Made by a program: the position numbers and the translations under genes
The notes under the pieces: model-generated
The model's database searches: none
The model's input: the letters and a program-made list of their open reading frames with translations, nothing else
Told to the model about the DNA's origin: nothing
Source of the DNA: CAZXDS01 sp964639525
Lineage (GTDB): Bacteria; Bacteroidota; Ignavibacteria; Ignavibacteriales; Melioribacteraceae
DNA: 35,402 nucleotides
Assembly (NCBI GenBank): GCA_964639525.1
Contig: CAZXDS010000008.1
Span: 1-35,402, forward strand
Direction: 5' to 3'
Shown: positions 18,266 to 24,981 of the stretch, piece by piece
Layout: the number at the start of each line of letters is the position of its first letter
How positions within the stretch are numbered: the stretch's first letter is position 1

Positions 18266-18374
18266 TCAGAAAAACTTTAAGTCGGTTATTTTTGCAATAG
18301 TTTCAAAATCCTTATCAGAATGAAGCAGGTAAAGATTGGTTTCAATTGAAATTCAATTTAATAATCATACAATC
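18266..18374 (-). pseudogene. Remnant of a PIN-domain (VapC-like) toxin gene
   Basis: The minus strand here reads LLHSDKDFETIAKITDLKFF then TGA (18266-18268), a close match to the usual C-terminus of VapC-type PIN ribonucleases (LLHxDxDFxxIAxxxxL). An in-frame stop lies upstream at 18353-18355. In another frame, just before it, DCMII (18374-18360) resembles the PIN D-x-L-I-A stretch. The gene has therefore been frameshifted and its 5' part eroded. No antitoxin gene remains. The stretch is noncoding today; the call rests on motif similarity only. Confidence 0.6.
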
Positions 18375-18441
18375 GTACTTCTAAAAGAATCTATTTTGTG
18401 TAAATGGGTTTTAAAAAAATGTGAGACTTAATTGAGTAGAA

Positions 18442-18473
18442 TAATAACCTCAGCTTTGAAACTGAGGTTATTA
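18442..18473 (-). terminator. Hairpin after tpiA
   Basis: A perfect 12-bp stem (TAATAACCTCAG at 18442-18453, complement at 18462-18473) with an eight-base loop begins 9 bases beyond the tpiA stop. It is the likely end of the mrp/nifU-domain/tpiA transcript. The T-tract after it on the minus strand is poor (TTCTACTC), so it may be a 3'-end stabiliser or a factor-dependent terminator. Confidence 0.6.
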
Positions 18474-18481
18474 ATTAAAAA

Positions 18482-19240
18482 TTATACTACGGTATTAATA
18501 ACAGCAATGAAAGAATCTGCGGTAAGACAGGCACCGCCGATCAATGCTCCGTCAATATTTGGCTGTGTAAGTAATGATTCCGCATTTGAAGGTTTAACGC
18601 TTCCGCCGTATTGAATAATAATATTTTCCGCTGTTTCATTGGAATACAAATCCGAAATAAGATTTCTTATAAATAAATGAACTTCTTCGGCTTGTTCAGG
18701 AGTTGCAGTTTTACCTGTTCCGATTGCCCAAACCGGTTCGTAAGCTATTATTAAATTTTTAATATCTGATTCCGGAATCCCAGAAAGACCTTTTAATACT
18801 TGATTTTTTATAACGGACTGCATAGTGCCTGCTTCTCGCTGTTCTAAAGTTTCCCCAATACAGAAAACGGGTTTTAAGTCTTCCGAAAATGCTTTTTTAA
18901 GTTTGATATTTATCAGTTCGTCAGTTTCTCCAAAAATACTTCGTCTTTCCGAATGACCGAGAATAACATATTCGCAGCCGACACTTTTTAGCATCGATGC
19001 GGAAATTTCGGCGGTAAAAGCTCCGCTTGATTCCTGATGCATATTTTGAGCACCGAGTTTAATGGAAAAACCTTTAATTAATGCACTTGCTGTTTCAAGT
19101 GAAATGTATGGAGGAAAAATTATTACATCTATATTCTCCGGTTTGCTATCAAGATTACCTTTTATTTCCGAAATTAATTTGATGGCTTCAGTTAAATCCT
19201 TGTTCATTTTCCAATTACCGGCAATCACAGTTCTACGCAT
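18482..19240 (-). CDS. tpiA: Triosephosphate isomerase
   Basis: Glycolytic enzyme interconverting dihydroxyacetone phosphate and glyceraldehyde 3-phosphate. The 252 residues are standard. Active-site residues are all visible: Lys11 in AGNWKMN, His96 in GHSERR, Glu168 in AYEPVWAIGTG. The phosphate-binding loops YGGSVKP and GALIGGACL are intact. The ATG (19238-19240) has GGAGT eight bases upstream. It is the last gene of a short run after mrp and the NifU-domain gene, 29 bases after the latter, and is followed by a hairpin. The link to iron-sulfur genes is positional only. Confidence 0.98.
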   Translation of the reverse strand: MRRTVIAGNWKMNKDLTEAIKLISEIKGNLDSKPENIDVIIFPPYISLETASALIKGFSIKLGAQNMHQESSGAFTAEISASMLKSVGCEYVILGHSERRSIFGETDELINIKLKKAFSEDLKPVFCIGETLEQREAGTMQSVIKNQVLKGLSGIPESDIKNLIIAYEPVWAIGTGKTATPEQAEEVHLFIRNLISDLYSNETAENIIIQYGGSVKPSNAESLLTQPNIDGALIGGACLTADSFIAVINTVV

Positions 19241-19269
19241 TTATTACTCCAAAGATGATTTATTAAAAT

Positions 19270-19506
19270 TTAGTTTATTGCTTCAACGCGGCGGATGCCG
19301 GGAACTTCGCGAATCAATGCACGCTCAACACCTGCACGTAAAGTCATTTGCGACATTGGGCACGAAACACAGGCACCGGTTAACCGTACTTCAACAGTTC
19401 CGTCTTCCTTTACATTTACAAGTTCAACATCTCCGCCGTCGGCTTGAAGATAAGGACGAATCGTTTGCAGTGCAGCTAAAATTCTGTCATTCATTGAATC
19501 AGACAT
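19270..19506 (-). CDS. NifU C-terminal-domain iron-sulfur protein
   Basis: A 78-residue stand-alone NifU C-terminal (Nfu) domain, which carries an iron-sulfur cluster between two subunits and delivers it to client proteins. The hallmark CxxC is in LTGACVSCPMSQMT. The upstream YLQADGGDVELV stretch is also typical. A clear Shine-Dalgarno (AGGAG) precedes the ATG at 19504-19506. Its start is eight bases after the mrp stop; Mrp-family ATPases are also implicated in cluster handling, so the two probably cooperate in Fe-S maturation, together with SUF or ISC genes located elsewhere. Confidence 0.93.
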   Translation of the reverse strand: MSDSMNDRILAALQTIRPYLQADGGDVELVNVKEDGTVEVRLTGACVSCPMSQMTLRAGVERALIREVPGIRRVEAIN

Positions 19507-19514
19507 AAAAACTC

Positions 19515-20618
19515 CTAACTGTCTTGGTCGAGAACAATTTCAACATCCGACATCATATTTTTTTGATTTGTGATACTTATTTGTGCAGCAAGATTTCTGC
19601 TGATAGAAAGTATCTTTTGTGCGTTTTCCGACTCCGGATATTCATTGACTATCGGTTTTCCGAAATCGCCACCTTCACGGATTCGAGAATCAATTGGGAT
19701 TCCGCCAAGAAATTCCACATTCAATTCTTTCGATAATTTTTCACCGCCGCCGGCTCCAAAAATATCATAACGATTGCCTGTATCCGGAGCAATAAAGTAA
19801 CTCATATTTTCAATAATACCAAAAACGGGAACGTTTACACGCTCAAACATTTTTAATCCTTTTTTTGCATCAATCAAAGAAACATCTTGAGGCGTTGTAA
19901 CAATAACCGAACCTGTCAAGGGAATAGTTTGAACCAAAGTAAGCTGAATGTCACCTGTCCCCGGAGGAAGATCAAAAATTAAATAATCCAATTCTCCCCA
20001 ATCAACATCGGATAAAAACTGCTTTACCGCACCGCTTGCCATTGGTCCTCGCCAAATAACCGGATTGTCTTCGTCAATCAAAAATCCGATTGACATTAAT
20101 TTTACTCCGTAATTTTCGAGCGGCAGCATTTTGTTAGTACCTGCTTTTTGGTAAATTTTCGGTTTGCCTTTAATTCCCAGCATAAGCGGAATACTTGGTC
20201 CGTAAATATCTGCGTCAACTAATCCAACGCGTGCGCCTTCTTTTGCTAACGCAACTGCAAGATTAACAGCTACAGTACTTTTACCAACTCCGCCTTTTCC
20301 TGATGCTACCGCAATTGTGTTTCTTACACCGGGGATAATTGTACTTTTTGTAGAATCTTGATGTGCACTAACATTGGAGAGCATATTTATTTTAATTTCG
20401 CCCGATTCTGGGATATCATTTTTGATTGCATGAATACAATCCGATTCTATTTTTGCTTTTAGCGGGCACGCGGGAGTAGTTAATTCAACATCTACAGTAA
20501 TTGCTGTGCCTTCAATTTTTATATTCTTTACCATATTTAACGTAACTAAATCTTTGTGCAAGTCAGGGTCATTAACCCCACGCAATGCGTTCGTTACTTG
20601 CTGTACTGTAATTTCCAT
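19515..20618 (-). CDS. mrp: Mrp/ApbC-family iron-sulfur cluster carrier ATPase
   Basis: Cytoplasmic P-loop ATPase of the Mrp/NBP35 family (367 residues), thought to carry or transfer iron-sulfur clusters. Residues 1-80 form a MIP18/DUF59 domain (NALRGVNDPDL; LTTPACPLK). The deviant Walker A is ASGKGGVGKSTVAVNLA (about 105-121), followed by DADIYGPSIP, DLPPGTGDIQLT and the C-terminal GIPIDSRIREGGDFGKP. Where E. coli and yeast relatives have a CxxC cluster site, this protein reads SYFIAPDTGNRYDIFG without cysteines, a known natural variant. Upstream is the divergent metal regulator gene, 407 bases away. Confidence 0.93.
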   Translation of the reverse strand: MEITVQQVTNALRGVNDPDLHKDLVTLNMVKNIKIEGTAITVDVELTTPACPLKAKIESDCIHAIKNDIPESGEIKINMLSNVSAHQDSTKSTIIPGVRNTIAVASGKGGVGKSTVAVNLAVALAKEGARVGLVDADIYGPSIPLMLGIKGKPKIYQKAGTNKMLPLENYGVKLMSIGFLIDEDNPVIWRGPMASGAVKQFLSDVDWGELDYLIFDLPPGTGDIQLTLVQTIPLTGSVIVTTPQDVSLIDAKKGLKMFERVNVPVFGIIENMSYFIAPDTGNRYDIFGAGGGEKLSKELNVEFLGGIPIDSRIREGGDFGKPIVNEYPESENAQKILSISRNLAAQISITNQKNMMSDVEIVLDQDS

Positions 20619-20792
20619 TAGTCTGACCTTTCTTTTAAAAAATAATAAATGTAAAATTAAATAAAATTAGTCGGATAACCATAAATAAGATTATCAAAAA
20701 TTATGAGATGTTGAATTTCCGTTTTAGTTTCTACTACCAATTCTTTTATTAAACGCAGTTGTTTTGCTGATTTGCGGATGATTATTTTTTTT

Positions 20793-20907
20793 ACCGCAAA
20801 GACGCTAAGCCGCAAAGAGAAAATATTATTTTGAATATCTATTGTTGTTATTCATTTTTTTGATAAGACTGTTAGTAATAATCTTTGTGAGTTTGCATCT
20901 CTGCGGT
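20793..20907. repeat. Imperfect 25-base inverted repeat with 65-base spacer
   Basis: The left arm (20793-20817) begins ACCGCAAAGACGCTAAG. The right arm (20883-20907) ends ATCTCTGCGGT. Reverse-complemented, they agree at 19 of 25 positions. Each arm has internal repeats of a GC-containing unit like CGCAAAGA. The element stands out against the AT-rich flanks and resembles dispersed repeats seen in many environmental genomes (my recollection, not checked). It could be a small non-autonomous mobile element or a structured RNA. Confidence 0.6.
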
Positions 20908-20972
20908 TAAATTTTTTATAGGTATTCAAAAGTTAGAATAATTAATTAAATACAATTAGCTTGATTTAATAA

Positions 20973-20986
20973 TTAAGTATGCTTAA
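20973..20986 (+). promoter_or_regulatory. Putative metal-regulator operator (TTAAG-N4-CTTAA)
   Basis: The palindrome TTAAG-TATG-CTTAA resembles half of known DtxR/IdeR-type iron boxes in layout (TTAGG/CCTAA arms). It overlaps the probable -35 region of the following regulator gene, a position suited to repression. Both downstream DtxR-like proteins are candidates to bind it. The exact consensus for this organism is unknown. Confidence 0.4.
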
Positions 20987-21010
20987 CTTTATATTAAAAG
21001 ATGCTATAAT
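20983..21010 (+). promoter_or_regulatory. Probable promoter of the regulator/feo operon
   Basis: TATAAT at 21005-21010 is preceded by TG one base upstream (TGCTATAAT), a perfect extended -10. TTAACT at 20983-20988, 16 bases upstream, is a fair -35. Transcription would begin near 21017, only about nine bases before the ATG, so the first message would have almost no leader, which fits the missing Shine-Dalgarno sequence. Confidence 0.5.
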
Positions 21011-21025
21011 TTATTTATTTTTTCG

Positions 21026-21688
21026 ATGTCAACTATTTCAAAAGAAAATTACTTAAAAACAATTTATTCCGAAAGTTTTAACAGTGAGGATATTGTTAGT
21101 GCCACGACTCTATCGGGTGCATTGGGCGTTACAAAATCAGCCGTTAGTGATATGGCAAAAAAACTTTCCGAACAGAATTATGTGAATTATAAACCTTACC
21201 GAGGAATATCATTATCAACAAAAGGCAAAAAAATCGCTTTGCAAATTATCAGGCGACACAGATTGTGGGAATTGTTTTTAATTAACGTATTGGATTTGTC
21301 ATGGTCTGAAGTTCACGAAGAAGCCGAAAATTTGGAGCACTGCACTTCGGATATTCTGGTAAATAAAATTGATGATTTCCTTGATAATCCTAAGTTTGAT
21401 CCCCACGGTGAACCAATTCCTAATAGAAAAGGTGTCATGCCGTTACTGCCAAAATTAATTAAATTATCACAAGTGAAAATTGGTAATAAATATAACATAT
21501 CACGAGTAAATGATAAAAATAAAGAATTGATGAATTACCTTACGCAAGTTGGAATAAAATTAAACTCTGAAATTAAAATTGTAAATATATTAGACTATGA
21601 TAATACAATATTTGTAAAGATTAAAAAAGCAATTATTCCGCTAAGCGAAAAAATTGCTGAAAAAATTGATGTTACATTAATGAAGTAA
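21026..21688 (+). CDS. DtxR/MntR-family metal-dependent regulator
   Basis: Cytoplasmic metal-sensing transcription factor, 220 residues. The N-terminal winged helix (ENYLKTIY; LGVTKSAVSDMAKKLSEQNYV) is followed by the metal-binding/dimerisation domain (IIRRHRLWELFL, EVHEEAENLEH, DPHGEPIP). A C-terminal FeoA/SH3-like domain covers about residues 150-220. At the position of DtxR Cys102 there is Glu, as in manganese-sensing MntR; the first-helix ligand position appears to be Asn. Metal preference (Fe or Mn) is therefore open. It heads the feo-type operon, 20 bases before the second regulator, and a palindrome over its own promoter suggests autoregulation. No Shine-Dalgarno sequence is present. 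Confidence 0.9.
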   Translation: MSTISKENYLKTIYSESFNSEDIVSATTLSGALGVTKSAVSDMAKKLSEQNYVNYKPYRGISLSTKGKKIALQIIRRHRLWELFLINVLDLSWSEVHEEAENLEHCTSDILVNKIDDFLDNPKFDPHGEPIPNRKGVMPLLPKLIKLSQVKIGNKYNISRVNDKNKELMNYLTQVGIKLNSEIKIVNILDYDNTIFVKIKKAIIPLSEKIAEKIDVTLMK

Positions 21689-21694
21689 CTCTCT

Positions 21695-21700
21695 AAGAGG
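21695..21700 (+). promoter_or_regulatory. Ribosome binding site fixing the start of the membrane-anchored regulator
   Basis: AAGAGG lies eight bases before the ATG at 21709. It supports translation from that ATG and therefore inclusion of the N-terminal hydrophobic helix, the unusual part of the protein. Confidence 0.7.
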
Positions 21701-21708
21701 AATAATTT

Positions 21709-22719
21709 ATGATTACAATATTAGGAATACTTTTAATTGTTTTGCTTGCTTTCTTTTATCCGCGAAAAGGTTTGTATTATTTTTTGAAGACATATAAAAA
21801 GGAAAAAGAAAGAGTAAAAATTGAAAATGCACTGAAATATATTTATGACCGAGAATACGAGAAAGGTTCATCATGTACAGTAGAAGCCATAGCCGGAAAT
21901 TTTAATATGTCAGTTGATACGGCAGTAAATGTAGTAAAAGAATTGGAAACTATGAATTTAATTCAAACTTCCGACAGAGGTATTCTATTAGAGCCGGAAG
22001 GGAAAAAATATGCCTTAAGAATAATTAGGACACACCGCCTTTGGGAAAAGTATTTGGCTGAGGAAACCAGCGCCAGTGAACTTGAATGGCATGAAAAGGC
22101 AGAACACGCTGAACATAAACTTACCGCGGAAGAAGTTGAAAAACTTGCTGCAAGAATTGGAAATCCTCTCGTTGATCCGCACGGAGATCCAATCCCGACA
22201 GCGGATGGAGAAATTCGCAAACTCGGCGGAATGCCTTTTTCCAAAATGAAAAACGGTGAGGTAGGTAAAGTAGTTCACGTTGAAGACGAACCAAAGGCTA
22301 TTTATTCACAACTGGTTGCTTTGGGAATTCATAAGGGAATGCAGATTGAAGTATTGTATGCTTCGAATGAGAAAATACGATTTTTGGCAAATGGAAAAGA
22401 AGCTGTTCTTGCACCGAGTTTTGCCAATAATATTACAGTCAAAAAAATTGATAAAGGCAAACAGAAAGAAGATTTTAAATCTCTTGATACACTAAAATTA
22501 GGTGAAATTGCAGAGGTAATTGGAGTTTCCGATCAATTAAGAGGGCAGCAGAGAAGGAGACTAATGGATTTTGGAATTTTGCCCGGAACAAGCATGAAAG
22601 TAGGAATTATAAGTCCGTTCGGTGACCCTACAGGATATATTGTTAGGGAAACAACAATCGCCTTGAGAAAAGATCAGGCAAATAAAATATTTATTAAAGT
22701 AAAAGGAGTAGCTGCTTAA
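21709..22719 (+). CDS. Membrane-anchored DtxR-like regulator fused to two FeoA domains
   Basis: A 336-residue fusion. Residues 2-18 are one hydrophobic helix (TILGILLIVLLAFFY), followed by a very basic stretch, so the rest should face the cytoplasm. Next come a DtxR-type winged helix (about 36-95; NFNMSVDTAVNVVKELE), a DtxR metal/dimerisation domain (IIRTHRLWEKYL, EWHEKAEHAEH, DPHGDPIP) and two FeoA/SH3-like domains (about 178-245 and 263-335). The second FeoA is the more canonical (LKLGEIAEVIGV; RRRLMDFGILPGT). It probably supplies the FeoA function for the FeoB encoded next, whose ATG overlaps its stop by one base. Whether it still binds DNA is unclear; it could be a membrane-tethered iron sensor acting directly on FeoB. 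Confidence 0.85.
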   Translation: MITILGILLIVLLAFFYPRKGLYYFLKTYKKEKERVKIENALKYIYDREYEKGSSCTVEAIAGNFNMSVDTAVNVVKELETMNLIQTSDRGILLEPEGKKYALRIIRTHRLWEKYLAEETSASELEWHEKAEHAEHKLTAEEVEKLAARIGNPLVDPHGDPIPTADGEIRKLGGMPFSKMKNGEVGKVVHVEDEPKAIYSQLVALGIHKGMQIEVLYASNEKIRFLANGKEAVLAPSFANNITVKKIDKGKQKEDFKSLDTLKLGEIAEVIGVSDQLRGQQRRRLMDFGILPGTSMKVGIISPFGDPTGYIVRETTIALRKDQANKIFIKVKGVAA

Positions 22720-23507
22720 TGTCAAGCTTAGATAATTGTGCAAATTGTCCTGTACATAATTTAGGAAATTTGAAAAAACTTGGAATTGATATGGAGCAGT
22801 TTGATTTTGTTGCTGCTCTTGCCGGAAATCCGAACACAGGCAAAAGTACGGTATTCAATAGTCTTACCGGTTTAAAACAGCATACCGGAAATTGGCCCGG
22901 GAAAACCGTTGCCCGTGCCGAAGGCGGATTTGTTTACAACGATAAAAGATTTAAAATTGTAGATTTACCGGGAACATATTCTCTGCTGTCAACAAGTACG
23001 GATGAAGAAGTAGCCAGAGATTTTATACTTTTCGGACAGCCGGATGTTACCATAATTGTAGTTGATGCCACTCGTTTGGAACGCAACCTGAATTTAACTT
23101 TGCAGGTTTTGGAAATAACAGACAGAGCGGTTTTATGCCTAAATTTAATTGATGAAGCCGAGCGACACGGAATTGAAATTGATGATAGAGCTTTATCAAG
23201 AGAACTTGGAATTCCGGTTATTCCCACTGCGGCAAGGCAAAATGTGGGTGTCGACAAGTTACTACAAGCAGTTTTTGAAGTTGCAACAGGTTCCTACAAA
23301 TGCAAACCTCGACGAGTAAAAAGTATGTCAAAAGAATATAAAAATGCAATTGATAAAATGATTGATGAGATCGAAAAGATTTATCCGAATTTGCCAAACA
23401 CAAAATGGGTTGCAATGCGTTTGCTTGAAGGAGATGCCAGCATTGTAAATGCAGTGCGTTCAGGTGAACTGTCGGAATTAATGGCGGCACAATCTGAAAT
23501 AGTTTAA
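22719..23507 (+). CDS. feoB: FeoB N-terminal GTPase domain as a separate protein
   Basis: A 262-residue soluble part of the ferrous iron transporter FeoB. The G-protein motifs are G1 GNPNTGKS (36-43), a G2-region NWPGKT, G3 DLPGTYSL (82-89), G4 NLID (142-145) and G5 TAA. A helical region follows, corresponding to the guanine-nucleotide dissociation inhibitor domain. The N-terminus carries CANC (residues 7-10), a possible metal or redox site. The protein ends before any membrane segment; the permease half is the next gene. The start overlaps the preceding stop (TAATG), and AAAGGAG lies upstream, so it is well translated and coupled to the FeoA-containing protein. Confidence 0.93.
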   Translation: MSSLDNCANCPVHNLGNLKKLGIDMEQFDFVAALAGNPNTGKSTVFNSLTGLKQHTGNWPGKTVARAEGGFVYNDKRFKIVDLPGTYSLLSTSTDEEVARDFILFGQPDVTIIVVDATRLERNLNLTLQVLEITDRAVLCLNLIDEAERHGIEIDDRALSRELGIPVIPTAARQNVGVDKLLQAVFEVATGSYKCKPRRVKSMSKEYKNAIDKMIDEIEKIYPNLPNTKWVAMRLLEGDASIVNAVRSGELSELMAAQSEIV

Positions 23508-23532
23508 ATTATTAAAATAATATATTAAATAT

Positions 23533-24957
23533 ATGAATGTTAAAGAAAAATCAAGAAAAGCCATAATTTCACTTGCCGATAATTATCGTTGGGAGCTTGG
23601 AGAAAATTTTCACGATAATATTATGCAGAGCATTTTTGCCGAAAGCCAAAAAATATGTGATATGGTTGTAAAAAAAGATGGTAAACAATCTGCATCTTCA
23701 TTTGACCAAAAATTAGATAGAATTGTAACAAGCCGGATGCTTGGTTTTCCGATAATGTTTTTTCTGTTAGCCTTGGTTTTTTGGATTACAATTATCGGGG
23801 CAAACGTACCTTCGGATATGCTTTTTACGTTACTTGTCGATAAAATTCATCCATTGTTGAAAAGCGGATTTACTGCTGTTGGAATGCCGGCGTGGATTAC
23901 CGGATTGTTGATTGACGGCGGTTATATGGCTATGGCTTGGGTTATTGCGGTTATGCTTCCGCCTATGGCAATATTTTTCCCGATGTTTACACTGTTAGAA
24001 GATTTTGGATATCTTCCGCGTGTTGCTTTTAATATGGACAATTTATTTCGTAAAGTTGGGGCACACGGGAAACAAGCATTAACAATGAGTATGGGGTTCG
24101 GTTGCAATGCTGCCGGTGTTGTTGCTTCACGTATTATTGACAGTCCGCGTGAAAGATTGATTGCAATAATCACAAATAATTTTTCATTATGTAATGGAAG
24201 ATGGCCCACACAAATATTGATTGCCTCCATATTTATAGGAGCACTGGTAAAACCGGCGTTTGCCGGTGTTGTTTCAGCCGGCGCGGTAGTAGGCATTGCA
24301 GTACTCGGAATATTTTTTAGTCTGATTGTTTCGTGGGGATTATCGAAATCAGTACTAAAAGGCGAAGCATCAACTTTTAGTTTGGAACTCCCGCCGTATC
24401 GTCCGCCGAGAATTTTACAAACGCTTTATACTTCATTAATCGATAGAACTCTTATTGTACTGTGGCGTGCTATTATATTTGCTTTCCCTGCCGGATTAAT
24501 TATTTGGCTTGTTGCTAATGTTAGTATTGAAGGTGCAAGTCTTGCAACTTATATTATTAATTGGTTAAATCCATTCGGGCTTTTACTTGGAATGAACGGT
24601 GTAATTTTGCTTGCATTTATAATTGCAATTCCTGCAAACGAAATTGTTGTGCCTACAATTTTGATGCTTACCGTTTTAAGTGTCGGGTTAAACGGTGTAG
24701 GGCAAGGTGCCGGTGTTTTGTTCGATTTAAGTTCAACAATTCAGACTGCCGATGTACTTCACGCAGGCGGCTGGACACTGCTTACGGCTGTTAATATTAT
24801 GCTGTTTAGTCTTCTGCACAATCCTTGTTCAACAACAATTTACACAATTTACAAAGAAACCGGTTCACTTAAATGGACAGTTTTCTCAACTTTGTTACCC
24901 GTGGTAATGGGAATTTTGTTAACTTTTGCAGTAGCACAAATTTGGAGATTTTTTTAG
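23533..24957 (+). CDS. feoB: FeoB permease domain as a separate protein
   Basis: The 474-residue membrane half of FeoB, moving Fe2+ across the inner membrane. About 65 N-terminal residues match the FeoB linker (SLADNYRWELGENFH; KLDRIVTSRMLGFPI), followed by some 9-10 hydrophobic segments with both Gate repeats. The first contains LEDFGYLPRVAFNMD, MGFGCNAAGVVASR and NNFSLCNGRWP; the second ends LHNPCSTTIYTIYKETG. The conserved pore-region Cys residues are present. The NGRWP variant replaces the ARLPVY-like sequence of E. coli FeoB. It starts 25 bases after the GTPase gene, in a different frame, with no clear Shine-Dalgarno sequence. The break lies between natural domains, so a real split is more likely than a sequencing frameshift. 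Confidence 0.92.
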   Translation: MNVKEKSRKAIISLADNYRWELGENFHDNIMQSIFAESQKICDMVVKKDGKQSASSFDQKLDRIVTSRMLGFPIMFFLLALVFWITIIGANVPSDMLFTLLVDKIHPLLKSGFTAVGMPAWITGLLIDGGYMAMAWVIAVMLPPMAIFFPMFTLLEDFGYLPRVAFNMDNLFRKVGAHGKQALTMSMGFGCNAAGVVASRIIDSPRERLIAIITNNFSLCNGRWPTQILIASIFIGALVKPAFAGVVSAGAVVGIAVLGIFFSLIVSWGLSKSVLKGEASTFSLELPPYRPPRILQTLYTSLIDRTLIVLWRAIIFAFPAGLIIWLVANVSIEGASLATYIINWLNPFGLLLGMNGVILLAFIIAIPANEIVVPTILMLTVLSVGLNGVGQGAGVLFDLSSTIQTADVLHAGGWTLLTAVNIMLFSLLHNPCSTTIYTIYKETGSLKWTVFSTLLPVVMGILLTFAVAQIWRFF

Positions 24958-24981
24958 TATTCAATTTAAAAGATAATAATT

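Larger units (their letters stand above)
20619..21025. other. Divergent intergenic region between mrp and the feo-type operon
   Basis: 407 bases hold the promoters of both divergent units. The rightward side has a good extended -10 and a palindrome (see separate entries). The middle carries a long imperfect inverted repeat (20793-20907). On the minus strand 20657-20779 is open and reads like protein (ending FDNLIYGYPTNFI), but it lacks a normal start, so I do not call it a gene. Confidence 0.6.

Noticed and set aside
19062..19508. 148-codon plus-strand frame across tpiA and the NifU-domain gene
   Set aside because: It is antisense to two well-identified genes and low-complexity (Leu/His/Arg-rich).
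20657..20779. Minus-strand protein-like reading frame ending FDNLIYGYPTNFI
   Set aside because: No usual start codon at its beginning and an in-frame stop just upstream at the repeat element; it may be a gene remnant, but nothing recognisable supports one.
23922..24296. 124-codon minus-strand frame inside the FeoB permease gene
   Set aside because: Shadow frame of a clear membrane-protein gene.
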